Assembly: GCF_014207905.1 (NCBI RefSeq)
Contig: NZ_JACHLB010000005.1
Span: 62,001 to 126,000 of the forward strand
Direction of reading: 5' to 3'
DNA from: Flavobacterium notoginsengisoli
Lineage (GTDB): Bacteria; Bacteroidota; Bacteroidia; Flavobacteriales; Flavobacteriaceae
Length of the DNA: 64,000 bases
How positions within the stretch are numbered: position 1 is the stretch's first letter; each line of letters begins with the position of its first letter. The notes under the pieces were generated by a model. That model did no database searches. It worked only from the letters and a program-made list of their open reading frames with translations, and had not been told where the DNA came from. Shown piece by piece: positions 42,099-51,089 of this stretch. The translations under genes and the position numbers were made by a program.

Positions 42099-42141
42099 AA
42101 AAAACTTAGTTCCTTAGAATCTTAGCCCCTTAGAACCTTAA
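42099..42141 (-). repeat. Octamer 3'-end repeat after purU
   Basis: Inverse copy. Relative to purU (minus strand) it has the same orientation as the copy after catalase, and it abuts the purU stop codon at 42138. Confidence 0.8.
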
Positions 42142-42992
42142 GAAAAAACCACAGTCTTATTGCTATAAACCATCGTTTTTCTTTCTGCGTGAAGTTTGAT
42201 TGCTCTTGCTAAAACAATTCTTTCCAGATCTCGTCCTTTCATGATGAAATCTTCTACAGAATGTATGTGAGAAACTCTAGCAATATCCTGCTCGATAATC
42301 GGACCTTCATCTAATTCTTCTGTTACATAATGGCTTGTTGCGCCAATAATTTTTACCCCGCGTTTAAAAGCTGAATGATACGGTTTTGCTCCAGGGAAAG
42401 CTGGTAAAAAAGAGTGATGAATATTGATGATTTTATTTTCGTAAAGCGAAATCAATTTTGGTGTTATAATCTGCATATAACGAGCCAAAACGATAAAATT
42501 GATTTCGTATTTTTTTAATAATTCAATTTGTTTTGCTTCACCTTCTTCTTTATTGTCTTTGGTGAAAGGAACAAGATGAAAAGGAATATCAAAACGTTCT
42601 GCAATCGATCTCAAATCATTATGGTTGCTAATGATGACAGGAATTTCGACATTTAATTCGCCAGCGCTGTAACGACCCAAAATATCAAAAAGACAGTGAT
42701 CATATTTAGAGATAAACAATGCCATTTTTGGTTTTTGATCTTGGTTGTACAAATCCCAAGACATTTCGAATTTGGAAGCAAGTGCTTGTTCAAAATCTTC
42801 TTTAAAGCTGTCAATCGTTATTTCAGAATTGGTGAATTCACATTCCAATCTCATAAAAAACACGTTTTGTTCAATATCAACATGCTGGTCGATATATGTA
42901 ATATTTCCGCCCACTTTAGCAATAAAAGTAGTCACTGACGCGATAATATTCTTTTGGTCTTTACAGTGAATTAGAATGGTAATTTTCTGCAT
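42138..42992 (-). CDS. purU: Formyltetrahydrofolate deformylase
   Basis: Enzyme of 284 aa that hydrolyses 10-formyl-THF to formate and THF, balancing one-carbon pools for purine synthesis. The N-terminal ACT domain (about 1-80: ITILIHCKDQKNIIASVTTFI) is followed by the formyltransferase fold with the active site NIHHSFLPAFPG and the SHYVTEELDEGPIIEQD loop (the Asp in this motif is catalytic in the family). Confidence 0.93.
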   Translation of the reverse strand: MQKITILIHCKDQKNIIASVTTFIAKVGGNITYIDQHVDIEQNVFFMRLECEFTNSEITIDSFKEDFEQALASKFEMSWDLYNQDQKPKMALFISKYDHCLFDILGRYSAGELNVEIPVIISNHNDLRSIAERFDIPFHLVPFTKDNKEEGEAKQIELLKKYEINFIVLARYMQIITPKLISLYENKIINIHHSFLPAFPGAKPYHSAFKRGVKIIGATSHYVTEELDEGPIIEQDIARVSHIHSVEDFIMKGRDLERIVLARAIKLHAERKTMVYSNKTVVFS

Positions 42993-43036
42993 TTGGTTGT
43001 TTTTTTTGGTTTAGTGACAAAGTTGCAAAGGTTCAG

Positions 43037-43068
43037 AGTTACAAAGGTTTCTTTGAGCCTTTGTAACT
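43037..43068. repeat. Inverted repeat after DUF4197 gene
   Basis: AGTTACAAAGG and CCTTTGTAACT around 10 nt. There is no T-run on the minus strand, so termination there is uncertain. Confidence 0.5.
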
Positions 43069-43094
43069 TTTTCTCTTTGAGTCTTTTTCAAAAT

Positions 43095-43811
43095 CTATTT
43101 TCCGTCCTGCAATGCAAATACGCTTTTTAATAAAGGCGTTGTTCTCGCAGAGATGTTGTTACGTATTTCTTTTTCTTCAACAGCAATCATTTTGAAAACC
43201 CCAGACAAGGCTTGATTTGTTGTATAATCAGTCAAATCTGGATTTACTTTTTTTACTAACGGAATAGTGTTGTATTTTGTAATAATGTTTTTCCAAACCA
43301 CATCTGCACCTACTTTTTCAAAAGAACTTTTAATAACTGGATTAAATTTTCCATACAAAGCGGTTGTCGTACTTCCTTGTAAATAAGTTGTCGCAGCGCT
43401 GTCATTTCCTAATAGGATATTTTTAGCATCAGTAAAAGACATATTTTTTACAGCCGAAACAAAAATTGGAGTAGCTTCTTTTACTGCATCTTCGGCAGCA
43501 CGATTAAGCATTTTGATTCCTTCATCGGCAAGAGAGCTTAAGCCTACTTTTCTTAATGTGGCATCTACTTTTTGTAATTCTTCGGGCATTAAGATTTTTA
43601 CAGCTTCATTTTTATAAAACCCATCCACAGCGGTCAATTTACTTACTTGTTGTGTGATTCCTTTGTTTAAAGCTTCTTTTAATCCTGACGCAATATCTAC
43701 ATTGCTAGTCGGAAGCTGTGACGCTAGCTGTGGCAATTGATTTAGAGTCTGTTGTACTTGTGCACAAGAAGTAAGCGAAAACGCGAAGGCTAATAGGATA
43801 ATCTTTTTCAT
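43095..43811 (-). CDS. DUF4197 family lipoprotein
   Basis: Protein of 238 aa with a lipoprotein signal (FSLTSCAQ, Cys near 16). The mature domain, GLKEALNKGITQQVSKLTAVDGFYKNEAVKILMPEELQKVDATLRKVG, then FVSAVKNMSFTDAKNILLG and AATTYLQGSTTTALYGKFNPVIKSSF, matches DUF4197. Role unknown; likely periplasmic. Confidence 0.88.
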   Translation of the reverse strand: MKKIILLAFAFSLTSCAQVQQTLNQLPQLASQLPTSNVDIASGLKEALNKGITQQVSKLTAVDGFYKNEAVKILMPEELQKVDATLRKVGLSSLADEGIKMLNRAAEDAVKEATPIFVSAVKNMSFTDAKNILLGNDSAATTYLQGSTTTALYGKFNPVIKSSFEKVGADVVWKNIITKYNTIPLVKKVNPDLTDYTTNQALSGVFKMIAVEEKEIRNNISARTTPLLKSVFALQDGK

Positions 43812-44036
43812 TATGGAGTTTTATTTAAGTTTCAAAAATACTACTTATTCAAAAATAAAGCCACAAATTTATTGATGTAGAACAAAGATTTTGTTTGATA
43901 AATAACACAAATTTCAATTGTTCAAAAACGTATGTAAAATGTACGCTACAAATACATTTTAATTATTTTTTCAATTCTTTTTTATTAAATAAGTAAATCC
44001 TGAAAACCTGATTTGTTTGAAATTTTTATGGTAGAA

Positions 44037-44073
44037 AAAAAAAATCATCTTATTATTTTATAAGATGATTTTT
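44037..44073 (-). terminator. Intrinsic terminator
   Basis: AAAAATCATCTTAT and ATAAGATGATTTTT arms with a T-run on the minus strand, past the SGNH-like gene. Confidence 0.8.
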
Positions 44074-44089
44074 AAATTTTGATTTCTTT

Positions 44090-44965
44090 TTATCGATTAT
44101 CAAAAGCAATTTCTTCTAAAGCTTTTGGATTGCTAATAGCTTTGCTGACCTCCTGCTTTTTCATGTCGTCGTTGTCTCCAGTTCCTGTACTTAGAGTAAG
44201 TTCTTTAGGCATTACCGGTTTCTTGCCAAAGATTGTTGCAAATAAAAGTGCTCCTTGCATATAAGCTCCATCGTTTAAAAGGTGTAATGTATTCTCGCCA
44301 TAACGAAGATTGTCTTTATTTGCTACTAAATATTCATAATCGTGTTTTCCGTTATAAGCATCATTAACAGCATCTCCAACTCTTAATAAATCTGCATTTT
44401 TTGTTGATTTTACAATTTCAACTGCATTTTTTCGAATTTCTTCATAATATTCTTTATACTCAGAATCTGTAAAAGGAATTGGCGACATTCCTTCATAAAT
44501 ATAAATCGCAACATCAGGACTATTTTTATGAATTTTATCTACAATCATTTTTACATTTTCTTTGTATTTGTCTAGTTCTGATAAGGCAACAGGTGTAGAT
44601 TCCTGCAAAACTACATAATCATAATAATTGCCATCTTTATCTTTTTTTGCAAAATTTGCTTCTGCTTCTGATACGTGATCATCGTAAATTTTTTCAATAG
44701 AAACTCCCATTGTAACCAATTTATCAATATTCATTTCTTGATTATTTGCTTTGCAGATTTCACCAAATATAATTGGAGAACTAACAAAGAACTCAGTGTG
44801 GCTGTTTCCTATAAATAAGATTCGAGGTGATCCTTCGGCTTTTGGAGCTTTTGGTTTTGAATTGCTTTCTTCTGTTATAGATGTGCTTTCATCTGTAGTT
44901 TGTTTGTCTTTGCAAGAAATAAATAGAATTGCAACAAGACCAAATAATAAAATGCTTTTTTTCAT
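44090..44965 (-). CDS. SGNH/GDSL-like hydrolase lipoprotein
   Basis: Protein of 291 aa with a lipoprotein signal (AILFISCKD, Cys near 18). The mature domain has an SGNH block I form, RILFIGNSHTEFF, and further blocks in YYDYVVLQES and a C-terminal LHLLNDGAYMQGALLFATIF, as in DUF4886-type hydrolases that act on glycans or lipids. The usual His in the last block is not at its expected place (NDGAYMQG), so activity is uncertain. The ATG at 44965 is chosen over 44992 because the lipoprotein signal starts there. Confidence 0.72.
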   Translation of the reverse strand: MKKSILLFGLVAILFISCKDKQTTDESTSITEESNSKPKAPKAEGSPRILFIGNSHTEFFVSSPIIFGEICKANNQEMNIDKLVTMGVSIEKIYDDHVSEAEANFAKKDKDGNYYDYVVLQESTPVALSELDKYKENVKMIVDKIHKNSPDVAIYIYEGMSPIPFTDSEYKEYYEEIRKNAVEIVKSTKNADLLRVGDAVNDAYNGKHDYEYLVANKDNLRYGENTLHLLNDGAYMQGALLFATIFGKKPVMPKELTLSTGTGDNDDMKKQEVSKAISNPKALEEIAFDNR

Positions 44966-45082
44966 TGTGTGTTTATTTAAAAATTTTGGCAAATCTCTTT
45001 TTAAACAGTCACAATTTGAGCCACAAAAAGACTTATAACTAATAGTTTAGGATATAAATTTGAAAATCAGTTTTGAAAAATA

Positions 45083-45433
45083 TTATTGGTTTAAATATTG
45101 AAGATCAGGAGTATATGAGGGTTTGTTGTTTCGTAGTTCATTCAGGATGTCCTGCGTGTAATCTTTTCCTCCTTTAATTAAATAATAAAAAGATTTAAGC
45201 ACATAAATTGGTCCATATGGAATGATACGCCAGCTTAAAGATAAATTCAAAAAGAAGTGTTTTAGGGCGTATTTAAAAGTAGGCTCGTTTGGGCGAACAA
45301 AGTAGATATTCGAAAGTTTAAATTTTTTATAAAGCTTAGAAATGGTATTGGGGAAAATTACAAATTTACCTCCCTGTTGTACTAATACATTTATTTCGAA
45401 CATTGTTAGACCTTCTGTATTATTTGTTTTCAT
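45083..45433 (-). CDS. Small conserved flavobacterial protein, possible membrane association
   Basis: Protein of 116 aa. The phrase QQGGKFVIFPNTIS, then SNIYFVRPNEPTFKYALKHFFLNLSLSWRIIPYGPIYVLKSFYYLIKGGKDYTQDILNEL is of a type I have seen in other Flavobacteriia (G.kFV.y...iS...SNIYF....... .GW..IPwGPi), but no function is known. Two amphipathic or membrane-dipping helices are likely. Confidence 0.6.
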   Translation of the reverse strand: MKTNNTEGLTMFEINVLVQQGGKFVIFPNTISKLYKKFKLSNIYFVRPNEPTFKYALKHFFLNLSLSWRIIPYGPIYVLKSFYYLIKGGKDYTQDILNELRNNKPSYTPDLQYLNQ

Positions 45434-45560
45434 AATAGTTAGTTTTTAAATATTACAAAATTTATTGTGCAAAATTGGCGAAGTTTACCAAATGTTTTTA
45501 CCTGTAAAGGGTTTAAAAATAATAAGTTAGGATTGTTTTTTGATTCTAAAATAGATTAAA

Positions 45561-45597
45561 AAAGAGAGAAATTATCTAAGATTGATAACTTCTCTCT
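45561..45597 (-). terminator. Intrinsic terminator of L,D-transpeptidase gene
   Basis: AGAGAGAA-TTATC and GATAA-CTTCTCTCT arms, past the stop codon at 45617. Confidence 0.7.
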
Positions 45598-45616
45598 AAA
45601 ATTTATTAAAATTATA

Positions 45617-47194
45617 TTATTGAGCAACAACTGCATTTTCAGTAGTAACTTCTTTATCTTTTTCGTAGACATCTTGGAAGAAACCAATTTCACCATTTTC
45701 ATTTACTAATGAAGTAAAATAAACTATATAGATTGGCACTTTTTTAGCAAGTTTAAAACTGTTTTCTGTTTTACCAGCCATTGCCTTATCAATTTTTTCT
45801 TGAGTCCATTCTGGATAATCTTTCAGCATGGCAACAGCCAATTCTTTGGCCAATTTTACATTTATACAACCATGGCTGAAAGTTCTTTTTTCAAAGTCGA
45901 ATAAAGTTTTAGATGGCGTGTCGTGCATGTAAATATCATCTGGATTTGGAAACATAAACTTCACTAGTCCTAGAGAGTTGTCTGGACCAGGTTTTTGTCT
46001 TACTTGACCGTTGACCATTTCCATATTTTTCTCTGCAAGATAATTTGGATCAGAAGCGATTTTAGATCTTAATTCGTTTTGTACAATACTTTGTGGTACT
46101 GTCCAATAAGGGCTGAAAACAATTCTGTCAATTTCGCCGTTAAAAATGGTAGTTTTGGTTAAAGGCGCACCAACAAAAACTGGCGAGGTTAACTGCACTT
46201 TCCCGTTTTTAACATAGACCATTTCATAAGAAGGAACATTTACCAATACATATTCATCACTAGTCGCAATTTGACCAGAAATGGCGCGGCATCTTTCCAT
46301 ATTAAGCATTAAAGTCTCCATTTTTTCAGAAAGTGGAATATTCATTTCTTTAATGTGTTCTTCTGCCAAAATATAGTTTGGTTTAAATCCGTTACGAACT
46401 TTATATTTCATTACGGCATCCATTAATTCTCTATCGTAAACATCGCTTTTAGAATCCTGTTTTAAATCCCCCAATAAATATAAACGGGTTCTAACTTGAG
46501 CAATAGTACTAGATACAGCATCTGGACGTAATTCTTTATAAGGAGTTTCGGCTGGAACAATAGGTTGCCATTTGCGTGAACGGTCTAATTTTTTATATTT
46601 TTTTAGAACATCTTGTAACTTATAATATTGATCAAACTGCACTTTCTCATCTGTTGCTGCAGTTGCCGATGTTGAAGCTTCTTCAATTGTACTGTAATTC
46701 AAGAAATCTTTTAACATGGCATCATATGATAATTTTTTCTTGTCGGCATTATTTTTTTTGGTGTAAAGTACATACATAGAGCTTAAAAGCATATCTGCGT
46801 CAGTTTGACTAAGTGTACTTTTATCTGATGAAGCGCTAAAAAGCTGATCAATTTCTTTTTGGTAAGGAATAATAAGATCGTTTGTTTTTTTTGCTTTTTC
46901 ATACAAAACAGAACCAAATTCGCTTATTTCATTTTCATCAAACCAAATTGTTCCCAGAGTTCTGGTTTTATATAATGACATGACATCAGATTTATATTTT
47001 TTTAAATCAGAATATCTTCTGAAGAAGTCATTCGAAACTTCACTGTTCTCATCTTCATTGTTGTTAACAGTTTTATAGGTTTCATTTAAATTTCTGTTCT
47101 CTTTAGTTTTTTTGTCTTCATATTTATTAAAGGAAACAATACTAAAGCTAAGAGCAATAATTAGGCTTAGTGGATATAAAGTTTTCATTTTCAT
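45617..47194 (-). CDS. L,D-transpeptidase (YcbB/LdtD-type)
   Basis: Secreted enzyme of 525 aa that makes 3-3 crosslinks in peptidoglycan or attaches proteins. A signal peptide or anchor (about 5-20) is followed by a scaffold region (about 110-230), a peptidoglycan-binding-like segment (YLLGDLKQDSKSDVYDRELMDAVMKYKVRNG) and the YkuD domain (about 290-450). The catalytic motif is HDTPSKTLFDFEKRTFSHGCINV (C443; the motif spans positions 421-446), with Met-His before it. Not fused to other domains. Upstream lies the divergent icmF. Confidence 0.9.
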   Translation of the reverse strand: MKMKTLYPLSLIIALSFSIVSFNKYEDKKTKENRNLNETYKTVNNNEDENSEVSNDFFRRYSDLKKYKSDVMSLYKTRTLGTIWFDENEISEFGSVLYEKAKKTNDLIIPYQKEIDQLFSASSDKSTLSQTDADMLLSSMYVLYTKKNNADKKKLSYDAMLKDFLNYSTIEEASTSATAATDEKVQFDQYYKLQDVLKKYKKLDRSRKWQPIVPAETPYKELRPDAVSSTIAQVRTRLYLLGDLKQDSKSDVYDRELMDAVMKYKVRNGFKPNYILAEEHIKEMNIPLSEKMETLMLNMERCRAISGQIATSDEYVLVNVPSYEMVYVKNGKVQLTSPVFVGAPLTKTTIFNGEIDRIVFSPYWTVPQSIVQNELRSKIASDPNYLAEKNMEMVNGQVRQKPGPDNSLGLVKFMFPNPDDIYMHDTPSKTLFDFEKRTFSHGCINVKLAKELAVAMLKDYPEWTQEKIDKAMAGKTENSFKLAKKVPIYIVYFTSLVNENGEIGFFQDVYEKDKEVTTENAVVAQ

Positions 47195-47479
47195 TTAATT
47201 TTTACGTTATACTTAGATTTGAAAGTTTTGGTAAAAATTTGGGGTCGTTTCTACATTGTAAAATTACTTTAGGTTGTTGAGAATGAGTTGTTTTATTTAA
47301 ATTAGATTTTTCAAAATTGCCACATAGTAGGTTTATATAATATAAATCAGTTAGTTATAAAATTTGTTACCCTTTAATAACGAAAACGATATATTTTTTT
47401 TGTTAACATAAAGCTATTGCGAACACCAAATATTAAAATAATTTGTAAATTGCCCTCATAAAATTATCATATTCATAAA

Positions 47480-50400
47480 ATGGAACAACAAATACCATAT
47501 ATTCCTAAAAATAAAGTAAGAATTGTTACTGCAGCTTCACTTTTTGACGGACACGACGCCGCGATCAATATTATGCGCCGTATTATTCAGTCAACGGGAG
47601 TCGAAGTAATTCACCTTGGACATGACAGAAGTGTAGAAGAAGTGGTAAATACCGCAATTCAGGAAGATGCTAATGCCATTGCGATGACTTCTTATCAAGG
47701 CGGACACAATGAATACTTTAAATATATGTATGATTTGCTTCGCGAAAAAGGAGCAGGACACATTAAAATCTTCGGAGGCGGAGGCGGCGTAATTCTGCCA
47801 AGTGAGATTTCAGAATTGCATGAATATGGTATTACAAGAATTTATTCTCCAGATGATGGGCGTTCTTTAGGACTTCAAGGAATGATTAATGATTTAGTGC
47901 AGCAATCTGATTTTCCAATTGGAGATAAATTAAATGGAGAAATCAATCATATTGAAGATAAGACGCCAACTGCAATTGCACGTTTGATTTCTTCGGCAGA
48001 AAATTTCCCAGAAATTGCAAAAGAATCTTTTGATAAAATTCACGAAATAAATGCTACTTCAAAAATTCCAGTTTTAGGAATCACAGGAACGGGTGGAGCA
48101 GGAAAATCTTCTTTGGTTGATGAATTGGTTCGTCGTTTTTTAATTGATTTCCCAGAAAAAACAATCGGATTAATTTCTGTTGATCCTTCAAAAAGAAAAA
48201 CAGGAGGAGCGCTTTTAGGAGATAGAATCCGTATGAATGCGATTAATAATCCGAGAGTTTATATGCGTTCGCTGGCAACACGTCAATCGAATTTGGCTTT
48301 GTCTAAATATGTAGCCGAAGCAATTCAGGTTTTGAAAGCGGCAAAATACGATTTGATTATTTTGGAAACTTCAGGGATCGGACAGTCTGATACGGAGATT
48401 ATGGATCATTCGGATGTTTCTTTATATGTAATGACACCAGAATTTGGAGCTGCAACGCAATTAGAAAAAATCGACATGCTTGATTTTGCCGATTTAGTGG
48501 CTTTAAACAAATTTGATAAACGTGGTGCATTGGATGCTTTACGCGATGTAAAAAAACAGTATCAGCGCAATCACGGTCTTTGGGATAAAAGCCCAGACGA
48601 AATGCCAGTTTTCGGAACAATTGCTTCACAGTTTAACGATCCTGGAATGAACACGCTTTACAAAGCGATTATGGATAAAGTGGTAGAAAAAACCGATTCT
48701 GACTTGAAATCGACTTTTGAAATCACTAAAGAAATGAGCGAGAAAATATTCGTAATTCCGCCAGGAAGAACACGTTATTTATCTGAAATCGCTGAGAATA
48801 ACAGATCTTATGATGAAACAGCAATTGCACAACAAAAAGTCGCTCAGAAATTATACGGAATTTTTAAAACTATAGAATCAGTTTCTGGAAAAGTTCCTCA
48901 AATTACAAAAGCAGGAATCGACGATTCGACTGTTTTGCCAAGCGGCATTGCAGAACACGACGAAAACAGAATCTTTTTAAATCTTTTACTAAATCAATTC
49001 GATAAAGTAAAAATGGATTTAGATCCGTACAACTGGGAAATTATTCTGAATTGGGCTGATAAAGTAGCGAAATACAAAAATCCAGTTTACTCGTTTAAAG
49101 TTCGCGATAAAGAAATCAAAATCGCAACACATTCTGAAAGTTTATCGCATTTACAGATTCCTAAAATTGCTTTACCGAAATACGAAGGCTGGGGCGATAT
49201 TTTACGTTGGAATTTACAAGAAAATGTTCCTGGAGAATTTCCGTTTGCTTCGGGATTATATCCGTTTAAACGTGAAGGCGAAGATCCGTCAAGAATGTTT
49301 GCGGGCGAGGGCGGACCAGAAAGAACCAACAAACGTTTTCATTATGTAAGTGCGGGAATGCCTGCAAAACGCCTTTCTACGGCTTTTGACAGTGTGACTT
49401 TATACGGAAACGATCCAGATTTACGTCCAGATATTTATGGAAAAATAGGAAATGCTGGAGTTTCAATCTGCTGTTTAGACGATGCCAAAAAACTATATTC
49501 AGGTTTCGATTTGGTTCATGCATTGACTTCGGTAAGTATGACGATTAACGGACCTGCGCCAATGCTGTTAGGTTTCTTCATGAATGCGGCAATCGATCAG
49601 CAATGTGAGATTTATATTAAAGCCAACGAATTAGAAAAAGAAGTTGAAGCCAAAATCAACAAATTATATAAGGAAAAAGGAATCGAAAGACCTAAATACC
49701 AAGGCGATCTTCCAGACGGAAATAACGGTTTGGGATTAATGCTTTTAGGAGTTACGGGAGATCAGGTTTTGCCTTTGGAAGTTTATAATGATATAAAAGC
49801 TAAAACATTATCGCAAGTTCGTGGAACAGTTCAGGCCGATATTTTAAAAGAAGATCAGGCGCAGAATACTTGTATTTTCTCTACTGAATTTGCCTTGCGA
49901 TTAATGGGCGACGTTCAGGAATATTTTATCACTAAAAACGTTCGTAATTTCTATTCGGTTTCGATTTCAGGATATCATATTGCCGAAGCGGGAGCAAACC
50001 CAATTACGCAATTGGCCTTTACGCTTTCTAATGGTTTCACTTACGTGGAATATTATTTGAGCCGCGGAATGAACATCAACGATTTTGGGCCAAATTTATC
50101 GTTCTTCTTCTCGAATGGAGTAGATCCAGAATATTCGGTAATTGGTCGTGTGGCACGTAAAATTTGGGCAAAAGCCATGAAAAACAAATACGGAGCCAAC
50201 GAAAGAGCCCAAATGCTGAAATACCATATTCAAACTTCTGGACGTTCGTTACACGCACAGGAAATTGATTTCAATGATATTAGAACGACTTTACAAGCTT
50301 TATATGCGATTTACGACAACTGTAATTCATTGCACACCAACGCTTACGACGAAGCGATTACAACGCCAACAGAAGAATCTGTACGTCGTGCAATGGCGAT

Positions 50401-50920
50401 TCAGCTAATTATCAATAAAGAATTAGGTTTAGCGAAAAACGAAAACCCAATTCAAGGTTCCTTCATCATCGAAGAATTAACAGATTTGGTTGAAGAAGCC
50501 GTTTTACAAGAATTCGACAGAATTACAGAAAGAGGAGGAGTTCTAGGTGCAATGGAAACCATGTACCAACGTTCTAAAATTCAGGAAGAAAGTTTGTATT
50601 ACGAAACCTTAAAACACAACGGAGATTTCCCAATTGTGGGTGTAAATACTTTCCTGAGTTCAAAAGGTTCGCCAACGGTAATTCCGGCTGAGGTTATTCG
50701 CGCAACAGAAGAAGAAAAACAATACCAGATTACAATGCTGGATAACCTGCATAATTTCCACGAAGCAAAAGTAAACGAACATTTAAATGCTTTACAGCAA
50801 GCGGCTATTAAAAACGAAAACTTATTCGATTATTTAATGGAAGCGACAAAGGTGTGTTCTTTAGGGCAGATTACTTCGGCTTTGTTTGAAGTTGGGGGGC
50901 AGTATAGAAGGAATATGTAG
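47480..50920 (+). CDS. icmF: Fused isobutyryl-CoA mutase (IcmF)
   Basis: Protein of 1146 aa that interconverts isobutyryl- and n-butyryl-CoA (and related acyl-CoAs) using adenosylcobalamin. Three parts: an N-terminal B12-binding domain (about 12-140; DGHDAA, H25 is the lower cobalt ligand), a MeaB-like G-protein chaperone domain (about 190-420; P-loop GTGGAGKSS 203-211 and G4 NKFDKRG), and the mutase TIM barrel (about 560-1146) with LYPFKREGEDPSRMFAGEG. The PFKR in place of methylmalonyl-CoA mutase's TMY supports IcmF over MCM. Single gene; a terminator follows. Confidence 0.93.
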   Translation: MEQQIPYIPKNKVRIVTAASLFDGHDAAINIMRRIIQSTGVEVIHLGHDRSVEEVVNTAIQEDANAIAMTSYQGGHNEYFKYMYDLLREKGAGHIKIFGGGGGVILPSEISELHEYGITRIYSPDDGRSLGLQGMINDLVQQSDFPIGDKLNGEINHIEDKTPTAIARLISSAENFPEIAKESFDKIHEINATSKIPVLGITGTGGAGKSSLVDELVRRFLIDFPEKTIGLISVDPSKRKTGGALLGDRIRMNAINNPRVYMRSLATRQSNLALSKYVAEAIQVLKAAKYDLIILETSGIGQSDTEIMDHSDVSLYVMTPEFGAATQLEKIDMLDFADLVALNKFDKRGALDALRDVKKQYQRNHGLWDKSPDEMPVFGTIASQFNDPGMNTLYKAIMDKVVEKTDSDLKSTFEITKEMSEKIFVIPPGRTRYLSEIAENNRSYDETAIAQQKVAQKLYGIFKTIESVSGKVPQITKAGIDDSTVLPSGIAEHDENRIFLNLLLNQFDKVKMDLDPYNWEIILNWADKVAKYKNPVYSFKVRDKEIKIATHSESLSHLQIPKIALPKYEGWGDILRWNLQENVPGEFPFASGLYPFKREGEDPSRMFAGEGGPERTNKRFHYVSAGMPAKRLSTAFDSVTLYGNDPDLRPDIYGKIGNAGVSICCLDDAKKLYSGFDLVHALTSVSMTINGPAPMLLGFFMNAAIDQQCEIYIKANELEKEVEAKINKLYKEKGIERPKYQGDLPDGNNGLGLMLLGVTGDQVLPLEVYNDIKAKTLSQVRGTVQADILKEDQAQNTCIFSTEFALRLMGDVQEYFITKNVRNFYSVSISGYHIAEAGANPITQLAFTLSNGFTYVEYYLSRGMNINDFGPNLSFFFSNGVDPEYSVIGRVARKIWAKAMKNKYGANERAQMLKYHIQTSGRSLHAQEIDFNDIRTTLQALYAIYDNCNSLHTNAYDEAITTPTEESVRRAMAIQLIINKELGLAKNENPIQGSFIIEELTDLVEEAVLQEFDRITERGGVLGAMETMYQRSKIQEESLYYETLKHNGDFPIVGVNTFLSSKGSPTVIPAEVIRATEEEKQYQITMLDNLHNFHEAKVNEHLNALQQAAIKNENLFDYLMEATKVCSLGQITSALFEVGGQYRRNM

Positions 50921-50947
50921 AAAAAACTTCTTTGTAAAATTTAAAAG

Positions 50948-50976
50948 AAACCTTTCACAAATGAGAGGTTTTTTTA
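50948..50976 (+). terminator. Intrinsic terminator of icmF
   Basis: AAACCTTTC-ACAAAT-GAGAGGTTT followed by a T-run. Confidence 0.75.
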
Positions 50977-51089
50977 TTTTTATGAACAAGTAATTTGTCT
51001 TTAAGATTAAATATTTTTGTATGATAAATCGTATATTTGTTTTTTTATGATTACATTTTTTTTTTTAAATAATTAAACTCAATTACTGA

